Below, piece by piece: positions 1 through 6,659 of a stretch of DNA of 10,040 bases. The translations under genes were made by a program, and so were the position numbers. The DNA is taken from the NCBI GenBank assembly GCA_028276125.1, contig JAPYWY010000035.1, positions 1 to 10,040 on the forward strand, in the 5' to 3' direction. Position 1 is the first letter of the stretch. Each line of letters opens with the position of its first letter. Origin of the DNA: Pseudothermotoga sp. Its GTDB lineage: Bacteria; Thermotogota; Thermotogae; Thermotogales; DSM-5069. The notes beneath the pieces are model-generated. The model ran no database searches. It had not been told where the DNA came from and worked only from the letters and a program-made list of their open reading frames with translations.

Positions 1-650
1 AATCTTGCATCGATGAGTTGGTCTTTCTCGACATCACGGCTTCTCTGGAATCGAGGAAGACCATGATAGATGTGGTTAGGAGGGTCGCGGAGAAAACGGA
101 CATTCCTTTCACTGTAGGTGGGGGAATTCGTGACATTGAAACTGCATCGGAGTTGATCTACGCGGGTGCAGACAAGGTGAGCATCAACACGGCCGTGGTG
201 GAGAATCCGAAGCTGATAGAAAAAATTGCATCCAGGTTTGGATCTCAAGCTGTTGTAGTCGCAGTAGATGCGAAGAGAACCCAACTGGGCTTCGAAGTCT
301 TCACTCTTTCTGGGAAGAAGGCGACAGGTATCAAATTGGAAGACTGGCTAAGAAATGTTCAAGAGTTTGGCGCAGGCGAAATTCTTCTGACGAGCATAGA
401 CAAAGATGGCACAAAAGAAGGTTTCGACCTTGAACTCATCTTGTTGGCTAGAAGGATGTTGAAAATTCCACTGATCGCATCGGGTGGTGCCGGAACAAAA
501 CAACATTTCCTCGAAGCGTTCAAGGCAGGGGCGGATGCGGCACTGGGTGCATCGGTGTTCCACTTCGGCTTGATCGACGTTCAAGATTTGAAGAGATACC
601 TTTCTCAGAACGGGATCAACGTGAGACTGGATTGTTGGGAGGTCGAATGA
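1..650 (+). CDS. hisF: Imidazole glycerol phosphate synthase, cyclase subunit HisF (5' end missing)
   Basis: HisF uses ammonia delivered by the glutaminase HisH to convert PRFAR into imidazole glycerol phosphate and AICAR, the fifth step of histidine synthesis, in the cytoplasm. The reading frame is open to the left edge: residues S-C-I-D-E precede VFLDITAS, so the TTG at 18 is an internal leucine and not a start. Aligned without gaps to T. maritima HisF as I recall it, the first full codon is about residue 42, so roughly 41 N-terminal residues, including the first catalytic Asp (Asp11), lie outside. The second catalytic Asp (Asp130) is in VVVAVDAKR, and the beta-6 motif LLTSIDKDG carries Asp176. 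The phosphate-binding motifs FTVGGGIRD and IASGGAG are present, as expected for a half-barrel-duplicated (beta-alpha)8 barrel. The C-terminus NVRLDCWEVE is near-native in length. One base separates it from hisIE, so they are co-transcribed. Confidence 0.97.
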   Translation, partial: SCIDELVFLDITASLESRKTMIDVVRRVAEKTDIPFTVGGGIRDIETASELIYAGADKVSINTAVVENPKLIEKIASRFGSQAVVVAVDAKRTQLGFEVFTLSGKKATGIKLEDWLRNVQEFGAGEILLTSIDKDGTKEGFDLELILLARRMLKIPLIASGGAGTKQHFLEAFKAGADAALGASVFHFGLIDVQDLKRYLSQNGINVRLDCWEVE

Positions 651-651
651 C

Positions 652-1263
652 GTGCTGAGACCCGTGGTTGTCCAAGAAGCTTTCACGAAAGAAGTTCTCA
701 TGCTGGCCTACGCGGACGAAGAAGCTTTGAGATTGACGAAAGAAACTGGCTTTGCACACTTCTATTCCAGATCGAGGCAAAAGATCTGGAAGAAGGGTGA
801 AGAGTCTGGAAATACTATGAGAGTTTTGCAGATCGTTGAAGATTGCGATAGGGACGCCTTGTTGTACCTCGTGGAATTTTCCGAAGACAAAGTTGCATGT
901 CACACGGGAAGAAGGAGTTGCTTCTTCAACGTCGTCCACGGAGAAAACGCGAAGGACGGGCTCGGATTTCTTCAAAGACTCCACAAGATCGTCGAAGACA
1001 GGAAAAACAACCCTGCGGAAGGTTCTTACACGACGAGCCTGTTCAAGGCAGGTTTGGACGAGATCCTCAAGAAGTTCGGCGAAGAGAGTATAGAAGTCAT
1101 ACTGGCGGCGAAACACCAGACAAAGAAAAGACTCATCAACGAAATTTCAGATCTCATCTACCATCTGATCGTGTTGATGTGCGCCGAGGATGTTTCCTGG
1201 GAGGACGTGATTGGGGAACTCGAGAAAAGATCGAAAAAGCGTCCGGAGAATGGAAGATCGTGA
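652..1263 (+). CDS. hisIE: Bifunctional phosphoribosyl-AMP cyclohydrolase / phosphoribosyl-ATP pyrophosphatase HisIE
   Basis: This enzyme carries out the second and third steps of histidine synthesis: hydrolysis of PR-ATP to PR-AMP (HisE part) and ring opening of PR-AMP (HisI part). The protein has 203 residues, normal for a HisIE fusion. Residues 1 to about 95 are the cyclohydrolase: the acidic metal motif DCDRD at 64-68 and the zinc-type cysteines at 65, 83 (ACHTG) and 90 (SCFF) are intact. Residues from about 100 are the pyrophosphatase, an all-alpha MazG-like fold with GEESIE (Glu144, Glu145, Glu148) and EISDLIYH (Glu164, Asp167). The start is GTG, one base after the hisF stop, behind GGGAGGT ending 8 bases upstream; the nearby ATG at 647 is out of frame and meets a stop after three codons. 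It is the last gene of the plus-strand histidine operon here. Confidence 0.96.
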   Translation: MLRPVVVQEAFTKEVLMLAYADEEALRLTKETGFAHFYSRSRQKIWKKGEESGNTMRVLQIVEDCDRDALLYLVEFSEDKVACHTGRRSCFFNVVHGENAKDGLGFLQRLHKIVEDRKNNPAEGSYTTSLFKAGLDEILKKFGEESIEVILAAKHQTKKRLINEISDLIYHLIVLMCAEDVSWEDVIGELEKRSKKRPENGRS

Positions 1264-1474
1264 GAACTCGTGTTGAGGAGAATGTCACGAGACGGATGGC
1301 TCCGAAAAACGCAGACTATGCGTTTTCAATCACCCACTCTTTGAAAAAACGCTGAGTAGCACAAAGAAACATCTCTGCAAATTGCTTTCAGAGTCAGAAA
1401 ATGCGGTGCCCTTCGAGAAAGGCTTTGTTACTGAGCATCGGTATGAAAAGCACTTCGAAATCCACGTAATACGA
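1264..1474. other. Convergent intergenic region between hisIE and the acetamidase gene
   Basis: This 211-base stretch separates two converging transcription units. I find no convincing gene in it. Short open frames occur on both strands, but none has a ribosome-binding site or recognisable product. Its clearest element is the hairpin at 1306-1326, listed separately. The remainder, about 1352-1474, shows no strong repeat or structure that I can see. Confidence 0.6.
1306..1326. terminator. Possible bidirectional intrinsic terminator
   Basis: A perfect 8-bp inverted repeat, AAAACGCA and TGCGTTTT, encloses a 5-base loop (GACTA). On the plus strand the stem ends in four Ts, 43 bases after the hisIE stop. 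On the minus strand it ends in five Ts, about 150 bases after the acetamidase stop. The A/T-rich outer stem provides a U-tract in both directions, the usual layout for a shared terminator between convergent genes. The stem is short and has only three G-C pairs, which is weak for a thermophile, so this is tentative. Confidence 0.45.
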
Positions 1475-2347
1475 TCACGCCAAATAACGTTTTGGGATCT
1501 TCGCCTTTGCTGTTAGATTTGGATCGACGAGCTGGCTCACGCCGACGTCGACGATCAGGCTCGCGAGCATGTAAGCTTCTTCGAAAGAGAGTTTTCTTGC
1601 TTCACTGATCATCTTCACCGCGACGCGCGTTGCTTCTTCGAGCGCGTCCTCCAACTTTGACAGAGAAACGAGGACGTAGAGGTCTTCTTTCGTCTCCACG
1701 ATGGGCCATTCGATCGTTCTGTTCTCAACGTCCAACTTCACCGTCACGATCGCTGGAACTTCGCACGCAGAAACGCACACTTCACCATCGCCCATCACGG
1801 CATGAACATCACCCAGAGCGAAAAGCGCACCGTCCTGAAAGATGGGAAGGTGGATCTTACTCCCAATGGTTATCTCTTTCGTGTCCATGTTTCCACCATG
1901 TTTGTGTGCAGTACCGGTGGGAAACTCCGTTTCTTCGGGTGCCACGCCTATGACTCCGATCATTGGTTTGATTGGGATCGAAAGATCGTTGAAGATGACA
2001 TGACCATCACAAATCGGCAAGATCTTGGCCTTGAAGCCTTTGACGACATTCTTGAGCACACCGAAGCCTTCCTCGGCGACTATCACACCATGGTCCGATG
2101 AGATGTTTATGTCAAGAATTTCCACCACGAGCATCTGACCTTTCTTGGCACCTTCAACGTGGATCGGTCCTGTGGCAGGATTGACCTTTGAGAAATCGAG
2201 GTTCATCACGTCTTCTTCGTTTTGAACTTGTCCGCCGAGCGCATCGAGCGTTTCGAACTGGACTATTTCACCGGCTCTAACCCGTAGGACGGGGTCCATG
2301 TGTGGGCTGAACGCGTGGATGACTTTATCCTTCGGAACGAGTTTCAT
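1475..2347 (-). CDS. Acetamidase/formamidase family protein
   Basis: The protein belongs to the FmdA/AmdA family, amidases that hydrolyse short amides such as formamide or acetamide to ammonia and the acid. The exact substrate cannot be told from sequence. From the chosen start it has 290 residues, close to the short thermophile members of the family. Family landmarks in order are MDPVLRVRAGE near residue 17-27, NPATGPIHVEGA near 56-67, FPTGTAHKHGGNMD near 142-155 with clustered His and Asp suited to metal binding, and GALFALGDVHAVMGDGE near 173-189. No signal peptide or membrane segment is visible. The frame opens at a GTG at 2356, but the ATG at 2347 is preferred because AAGGTGA lies 5 bases upstream of it. 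That start lies inside the end of rarA, with a 23-base overlap, so translation is probably coupled. It is the last gene of the minus-strand cluster. Confidence 0.9.
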   Translation of the reverse strand: MKLVPKDKVIHAFSPHMDPVLRVRAGEIVQFETLDALGGQVQNEEDVMNLDFSKVNPATGPIHVEGAKKGQMLVVEILDINISSDHGVIVAEEGFGVLKNVVKGFKAKILPICDGHVIFNDLSIPIKPMIGVIGVAPEETEFPTGTAHKHGGNMDTKEITIGSKIHLPIFQDGALFALGDVHAVMGDGEVCVSACEVPAIVTVKLDVENRTIEWPIVETKEDLYVLVSLSKLEDALEEATRVAVKMISEARKLSFEEAYMLASLIVDVGVSQLVDPNLTAKAKIPKRYLA

Positions 2348-3632
2348 CGTGCTCACCTTCCATCTTTCCCCAGAGTTGTTCCAACCTCTTCTTTATCGAA
2401 GACTCCTTACCAACGTCCTTGGGCACGTACAGTCTGACATCTTCAAGACCCTCGGGCATATAGCTTCTCCGAACGAAACCTCCAGCATCGTGTGGATAAA
2501 CGTAACCTTTGCCGTAACCCATGTTCTTCATCAGTTTGGTCACAGGATTTCTCAAGAACAGCGGCACTTCAGCATCTTTCGTTTTCTCTATTAGCTCTTT
2601 TGCTCGAGACAACGCCTCATAAGTAGAATTACTCTTTGGAGCTGTCGCGAGGTATATCGCTGCTTCCGCGAGGTTCAGCGCGCATTCTGGCATACCCACG
2701 TGTTCCACCGCTTGAGCGGCACTGACGGCGATCACTAAAGCGAATGGATCTGCCAAACCTATGTCTTCACTCGCGAGGATGATCATTCTTCTTGCAATGA
2801 ATCTGGGATCTTCACCAGATTCGAGCATTCTCACCATGTAGTAGAGCGCCGCATCCGGATCGCTTCCTCTGAGGCTCTTTATGAACGCCGAGGCCAGATC
2901 GTAGTGGTTTTCTTCTGTGTAGGTTAGAACCTTCGACGGCGAAAGCGTGGCCAGGTCTTCGAGACGAAGTTTCTTCAGACCTTTTGAGAGTGTTGCTTCA
3001 ACGATCGTTTCGAGTGTGTTCAACGCATATCTCGCATCACCGTTCGATTCTTTCGCAATGTACGCGAGCACCCCTTCTTCTATTTCCACTCCACTCCTTT
3101 TGAACAGTTCATCTCTTTCAACGGCACGCTTCATGATTTTCAGCAAATCCTCTGTGGTGAGTGGCTTGAGCTGGATCACTCGGCAGCGCGAAAGCAAAGG
3201 TGCGATGATCTCGAAAGAGGGATTCTCCGTAGTCGCACCGATGAGTACGATCGTTCCATCCTCCACTCGCGAGAGTAAAAGATCCTGCTGAGCCTTGTTC
3301 AGTCTGTGTATCTCATCGATGAACAGTATGGTCCGTTTACCGTACTTTTTGAGTTCTTGGGCCCTACTGAGCAGTTGTTTTATCTCTGCAGCGCCGTGGA
3401 GCGATCCACTCAAAGAATGGAACTCTGCATCGACGTATTTTTCGATGAGCTCGGCGATGGAGCTTTTGCCACAACCTGGAGGGCCGTAGAGGATGCAGGA
3501 AAAAATCGACCCAGATTCCAGAGCACGACGAAGAACGCCGTTCTCACCGAGCACATGGTCTTGACCCACGAGTTCGTTGAGATCCTTGGGTCTCATCCTT
3601 TCTGCGAGAGGCTCCGAACCTTGCGTGAACAT
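2325..3632 (-). CDS. rarA: Replication-associated recombination protein A (RarA/MgsA, AAA+ ATPase)
   Basis: RarA (also MgsA; WRNIP1/Mgs1 in eukaryotes) is a clamp-loader-like AAA+ ATPase acting at stalled or damaged replication forks. The chosen product has 435 residues, normal for the family. Visible elements are PLAERMRPKDL near the N-terminus, Walker A GPPGCGKS at 50-57, Walker B FIDEIH with Asp106 and Glu107, sensor 1 TTEN at 134-137, an arginine finger in LLSRCR (Arg149), and a sensor-2 arginine in GDARYALN (Arg201). The C-terminal half holds the MgsA tetramerisation region (FIARRMIILASEDIGLADP at about 278-296, then VGMPECALNLAEAAIYLATA). The frame runs 32 codons further upstream to 3728, but those overlap the epimerase gene and read as out-of-frame sequence. 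The ATG at 3632 shares one base with the epimerase stop (TGATG), with GGAGG only 3 bases away, so initiation probably relies on the terminating ribosome. Confidence 0.96.
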   Translation of the reverse strand: MFTQGSEPLAERMRPKDLNELVGQDHVLGENGVLRRALESGSIFSCILYGPPGCGKSSIAELIEKYVDAEFHSLSGSLHGAAEIKQLLSRAQELKKYGKRTILFIDEIHRLNKAQQDLLLSRVEDGTIVLIGATTENPSFEIIAPLLSRCRVIQLKPLTTEDLLKIMKRAVERDELFKRSGVEIEEGVLAYIAKESNGDARYALNTLETIVEATLSKGLKKLRLEDLATLSPSKVLTYTEENHYDLASAFIKSLRGSDPDAALYYMVRMLESGEDPRFIARRMIILASEDIGLADPFALVIAVSAAQAVEHVGMPECALNLAEAAIYLATAPKSNSTYEALSRAKELIEKTKDAEVPLFLRNPVTKLMKNMGYGKGYVYPHDAGGFVRRSYMPEGLEDVRLYVPKDVGKESSIKKRLEQLWGKMEGEHDETRSEG

Positions 3633-4564
3633 CACCCTCCAGATCTGAAGAACTCTACCGTGAGAGCCAGTCCCGTTTTCAAATCCGTTTTCGGTTTCCA
3701 ACCAAGAATTTTCTCGGCCTTTGAACAATCCAGGATGCTCTTTCTGAGATCACCTTTCCGTGGTTCGGCATAAATTGGCTGTTTTGAATAGTTGGTCAAC
3801 TCTGCGAGCATTTTGAAGAGCTGGTTCACCGTAGTCCCAACACCCGTTGCGATGTTGAAGATACCACTGACCTCAGGCTTCAAAGAGAGCAAATTCGCCT
3901 CGACTACGTCTGAGACGTACACGTAATCCCTCACGTACTCACCATCGCCAAAGATGTAGACTTCTTCGTTCTTCAGCATCCTCGATGTGAATATGGCCAC
4001 CACGCCAGCCTCACCGTTGGGATCCTGTCTTGGACCATAAACGTTGCCATAGCGAAGCGAAACATAATCGAGGCCCTTCTCCTTCTTGAAGAAATCCAGA
4101 TACATTTCCACACTTCTCTTTGCGATGCCGTACGGTGAAACAGGTTTCGGGAAGATTTCTTCGTTAGTCGGTATGGGCACATCGTCACCGTAGATGGCGC
4201 CGCCCGTGGAAGAGAAGATGAACTTCTTCACACCATACTTGACACTCTTCTCGAGCAACACCAAGCTGCCAACTATGTTACTCATCGCATCCTTGACAGG
4301 CTCTTTGACCGACACGCTCACGCTCGCCTGCGCCGCGAGATGAAAAACATAGTCGAAACGATGAAGCATGAATACACGTTCCATCATCTCTTCGTCCTGG
4401 ACACTCTGTTGGTAAAACAGAGCCTGCCTGTTCAAATTCTCAATCTTACCGTTGCTCAGATTGTCGACCACGATCACCCTGTGTCCAGCACGAAGCAAGG
4501 CATCGACCAGGTGTGAACCTATGAATCCAGCTCCTCCCGTTACCAAGATGTTTGCCACACTCAT
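3632..4564 (-). CDS. galE: UDP-glucose/UDP-hexose 4-epimerase family protein (GalE-like SDR)
   Basis: This is an extended short-chain dehydrogenase/reductase of the NAD-dependent epimerase family, probably interconverting UDP-glucose and UDP-galactose or their N-acetyl forms. T. maritima has a characterised UDP-hexose 4-epimerase of this type. The 310-residue protein begins with the NAD-binding motif GGAGFIG (Gly10 to Gly16). VVDNLSNG at 32-39 is typical for binding the adenosine ribose. The catalytic set is Ser119/Thr120 in SSTGGAIYG with Tyr145 and Lys149 in SPYGIAK. RYGNVYGPRQDP at 171-182 and GDGEYVRDYVYVSDV at 206-220 form the nucleotide-sugar part. Substrate range cannot be read reliably. 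The ATG overlaps the stop of the upstream regulator gene in ATGA, with GAGGGTGA just before it, so the two are translationally coupled. Nothing nearby shows a sugar or polysaccharide pathway, so its role here is unclear. Confidence 0.93.
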   Translation of the reverse strand: MSVANILVTGGAGFIGSHLVDALLRAGHRVIVVDNLSNGKIENLNRQALFYQQSVQDEEMMERVFMLHRFDYVFHLAAQASVSVSVKEPVKDAMSNIVGSLVLLEKSVKYGVKKFIFSSTGGAIYGDDVPIPTNEEIFPKPVSPYGIAKRSVEMYLDFFKKEKGLDYVSLRYGNVYGPRQDPNGEAGVVAIFTSRMLKNEEVYIFGDGEYVRDYVYVSDVVEANLLSLKPEVSGIFNIATGVGTTVNQLFKMLAELTNYSKQPIYAEPRKGDLRKSILDCSKAEKILGWKPKTDLKTGLALTVEFFRSGG

Positions 4565-5094
4565 TCACCCTCTTCTTCTTCCTCTGGTTCCTTCTCCATG
4601 GCTTTAAGATCTTCGATCACTTCTTCAGGGAGTGCGGTGACGTTCACGAGTTTGCGGCTCTCCTCGATGAACTTCCTGAGTTCCTTCGCCTTGTCCTCGG
4701 AAAAATCGATGATCAGTCTGTAGAACTCCTTTATCCTCTCGCGAGTCCTCGCGGTCAGATAGTGAGACAGATGTCTTGCCAACTTTTCTGAGACGTCGAT
4801 GGAGATACCGAGCACGTAGTGGAAGAAATTCTTGATACGTTTCTGCAAGGCGTACAGACTCTGAGCCTTCCTTTTTCCACGTGAGGTGAGAATGATCAAA
4901 CCGTACTTTTCGTACTCAACGTATCCAAGGTCTGCGAGCCTTCTGACCGCATTGGTGACACTCGGCAAACTCACGCCCACCTTCCTTGCAATCGTGCTAA
5001 TCCTCGCTGCAGGTTGCTTCTGCTGGATCTCGTAGATCACCGTCAAGTAGTCTTCCAGCGCGGGTGTCAAGGTCTTCTTTCTACCCCTTGGCAT
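4561..5094 (-). CDS. DtxR/MntR-family transcriptional regulator with degenerate metal site
   Basis: The 177-residue protein has the layout of the DtxR/MntR family, normally metal-activated repressors of iron or manganese uptake genes. Residues about 8-72 form the winged helix-turn-helix (TPALEDYLTVIYEI, recognition helix SLPSVTNAVRRL, wing YEKYGLIILTSRGK). Residues about 75-130 form the helical dimerisation domain. The SH3-like third domain of DtxR is absent, as in MntR. The C-terminus is a charged helix ending in PEEEEEGE, longer than MntR. By manual alignment to Bacillus MntR, Asp8 and Glu99 are kept (Asp15, Glu103), but Glu11, His77, Glu102 and His103 become Thr18, Gln84 or Lys85, Ala106 and Arg107. 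It may therefore sense something else or act without metal. ATG is preceded by GGGAGGT at 7-base spacing and lies within the end of the glycosylase gene (14-base overlap). Confidence 0.88.
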   Translation of the reverse strand: MPRGRKKTLTPALEDYLTVIYEIQQKQPAARISTIARKVGVSLPSVTNAVRRLADLGYVEYEKYGLIILTSRGKRKAQSLYALQKRIKNFFHYVLGISIDVSEKLARHLSHYLTARTRERIKEFYRLIIDFSEDKAKELRKFIEESRKLVNVTALPEEVIEDLKAMEKEPEEEEEGE

Positions 5095-5686
5095 CTTGAT
5101 ACCTCCCTTTCAGCTCATCATAGAATTTTCGGACCTTCTTGATGTCCTGCCAAGTTAGATCCTTCGGAGAACCTTTCTCCCTCGAAGGGTTCCTCAGCAG
5201 ATAACTCGGATGGAACATGGGAAACAGTTTCTTAGCTGCCTTCCATTCGATCTCCTTGCCGCGATAGTCAGTGATCGAGGCATTCTGGTTTAGAAAGAAC
5301 GAGAGTGCCGTACTACCGAGAGGGACGATGATCGTTGGATCCACAATCATGATCTGCGCGTAAAGAAAATGCGCACAAGCTTTCTGTTCCTGCGCGTTTG
5401 GGACCCTGTTGTTGGGTGGCCTGCACTTGACGACGTTGCATATGTAGACTTCCTCACGAGTCAGTTGAACGGACTCAAGGATCTTCGTGAGCAACTGACC
5501 CGCTTTACCGACGAACGGTCGACCCGTCTTGTCCTCCTCCTCGCCCGGGCCTTCCCCAACGAACATGATGGGTGCATAGAGGCTGCCCTCGCCGACGACT
5601 ACGTTGGTCCTACCTTGAGCAAGTTGGCAAGCTGTGCATTTTTGAACTCGTTTCGTCAAGATTTGCATCAGTTCCTCTCTCGTCAA
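5081..5686 (-). CDS. udg: Family 4 uracil-DNA glycosylase (iron-sulfur, thermophile type)
   Basis: This enzyme removes uracil, formed by cytosine deamination, from DNA as the first step of base excision repair; deamination is fast at high temperature. The 201-residue product closely matches T. maritima UDG (TM0511), the founding family-4 enzyme, as I remember it. The uracil-binding motif GEGPGEEED is at 44-52 and the second active-site motif FHPS at 158-161. Four cysteines for a 4Fe-4S cluster lie at 17 and 20 (KCTAC), 88 (VVKCRPPNN) and 104. The frame is open to an ATG at 5740, but the added 18 residues are not expected in this family. The TTG at 5686 has GGAGGG ending 6 bases upstream and gives MTREELMQIL, matching the T. 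maritima N-terminus. It overlaps the following regulator gene by 14 bases. Confidence 0.95.
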   Translation of the reverse strand: MTREELMQILTKRVQKCTACQLAQGRTNVVVGEGSLYAPIMFVGEGPGEEEDKTGRPFVGKAGQLLTKILESVQLTREEVYICNVVKCRPPNNRVPNAQEQKACAHFLYAQIMIVDPTIIVPLGSTALSFFLNQNASITDYRGKEIEWKAAKKLFPMFHPSYLLRNPSREKGSPKDLTWQDIKKVRKFYDELKGRYQDAKG

Positions 5687-5813
5687 GACTGACCCTCCAA
5701 GGTGTACATAATCAGAAACTATGTTATAGGCATCGACCATGGTTCCAAAAACATTCTACCACAAAGAATCATCCATTCGTTTGGACCATTGAACGGGACA
5801 AAAAGTTCTCTCT
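5687..5813 (-). other. Largest gap in the minus-strand cluster, before the glycosylase gene
   Basis: This 127-base stretch is the only sizeable non-coding interval among the nine minus-strand genes, which otherwise overlap or nearly touch. It contains the ribosome-binding site of the glycosylase gene, GGAGGG at about 5693-5698, and two promoter-like A/T-rich hexamers. I see no clear terminator hairpin after the DHH gene stop, so read-through is likely. A secondary transcription start for the distal five genes is plausible. Confidence 0.55.
5753..5761 (-). promoter_or_regulatory. Candidate internal promoter (extended -10)
   Basis: Read on the minus strand, TGG-TAGAAT forms an extended -10 element (TGn before a hexamer matching TATAAT at 5 of 6 positions), about 67 bases upstream of the UUG start of the glycosylase gene. 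The -35 position at 17-base spacing (AACGAA) is poor, which extended -10 promoters tolerate. A second candidate just downstream is TTGGAA (5743-5748) with TAACAT (5721-5726) at 16-base spacing. Neither is certain; support comes mainly from their position in the only real gap of the cluster. Confidence 0.3.
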
Positions 5814-6659
5814 CTAACTGCGTTCGAGGGTCTCAAGGATGGCGTTCAAAACAACCTCGACGTCCCTCGTTTCATATATTCTACCAGCTTTCCTGTCTTC
5901 AAAACGTCTGAGAGCGCTGTAAACCTTCTGAACGAGTTTCTTTTTACAGTAGACCCACACACCCCAAGGCATTCTCCCCAACAGAACCGAGAGAGAAAGT
6001 GGATACATAGCTATGTCTGCAACGCAAAGAAATTCGTCGTCATCTTTGCACTCGACTATTCCTATCTTCACCTTTGATTCAACAATTTCGATCTTCGAGA
6101 GTCTGGTGAGAAAACCTGTGACGTCTTTCACTCGATCTTCCAAAATCAATTCGAAGACGTCTTCGAGCACATGTCTCCCGATGAATTTGGAAAGGTACGT
6201 CAGATCTTCACAGCTGGCCGTTCTCAGAAACGCAGTCTCGCTCACTAAGGCAACAGCAAAACAAAAGAGTACGTCATCGGGGAGTACCTGGTGAGAGAGA
6301 TCGTACAAGTTCAACACGTTCGCACTTCTGAGCCTGATGTGGGTGTAGAAGGCCTTTTCGACGAATTCTTCATGCGAATTGTTGTGGTGGTCGAAGATGC
6401 AGTAATGAGAAACAAGGAAAGGCAACTGCTGTGGGTCCGAGGTGTCGTAAATGAAGAAAAGTTGGATCTTGGGGGGAAAGTGATTCCTCACGGAGAATCG
6501 GTCCATCAGCTTTCGCACTGTCAAGTCTGGCTCGTCTATGTATATTCCACCGCCGAAGAATCTGTAGCCCCAGTAAGCGCTCGCGAAGCTGTCGGCATCA
6601 GCCTTCTTATGGGAAAGATGCAGAAAAGGAAGATCACCACAGACTGGATTGGTCCGGAT
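5814..6659 (-). CDS. DHH-family phosphoesterase, probable non-canonical start
   Basis: DHH proteins are metal-dependent phosphoesterases such as RecJ exonuclease, NrnA nano-RNase and cyclic-dinucleotide hydrolases. With the start used here the product has 281 residues. Motif I is H17-KKA-D21-A-D23-S, a second aspartate site is YDTSD (Asp72, Asp75), and DHHNNS at 90-95 is the name-giving motif. The usual DT of the next motif reads ET (Glu141). The C-terminal DHHA1-like part ends in GVWVYCKKK and a helical tail, without the GGGH motif. The first ATG, GTG or TTG in frame (TTG at 6524) would remove motif I. The frame is open upstream only to a TGA at 6680; within it AAAGGAGG is followed 7 bases later by ATC at 6659. 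CTG at 6623 is an alternative start. It overlaps mutS by 26 bases. The substrate is unknown; family assignment is firm, start tentative. Confidence 0.8.
   Translation of the reverse strand: MRTNPVCGDLPFLHLSHKKADADSFASAYWGYRFFGGGIYIDEPDLTVRKLMDRFSVRNHFPPKIQLFFIYDTSDPQQLPFLVSHYCIFDHHNNSHEEFVEKAFYTHIRLRSANVLNLYDLSHQVLPDDVLFCFAVALVSETAFLRTASCEDLTYLSKFIGRHVLEDVFELILEDRVKDVTGFLTRLSKIEIVESKVKIGIVECKDDDEFLCVADIAMYPLSLSVLLGRMPWGVWVYCKKKLVQKVYSALRRFEDRKAGRIYETRDVEVVLNAILETLERS

Noticed and set aside
18..650. Start of hisF at the TTG at 18
   Set aside because: The frame is open to the window edge and the codons before it (I-D-E) match the HisF family, so this is an internal leucine of a gene cut by the window.
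616..1116. Long minus-strand open frame opposite hisF-hisIE
   Set aside because: It is antisense to two well-identified genes, has no family features and looks like a codon-bias shadow.
1394..1465. A 23-codon minus-strand frame after the acetamidase stop (GTG start, in the amidase frame)
   Set aside because: It has no ribosome-binding site and no recognisable homology, and the amidase already has family-like length, so chance is the simplest explanation.
2348..2356. GTG start for the acetamidase
   Set aside because: The ATG nine bases downstream has a better-placed AAGGTGA; the three extra residues are not supported.
3633..3728. A 32-residue N-terminal extension of RarA
   Set aside because: It lies entirely inside the epimerase gene in another frame, is not family-like, and the ATG at 3632 overlaps the epimerase stop in a typical TGATG junction.
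5687..5740. N-terminal extension of the uracil-DNA glycosylase from the ATG at 5740
   Set aside because: The residues do not resemble the family N-terminus and the TTG at 5686 has a strong ribosome-binding site at correct spacing.
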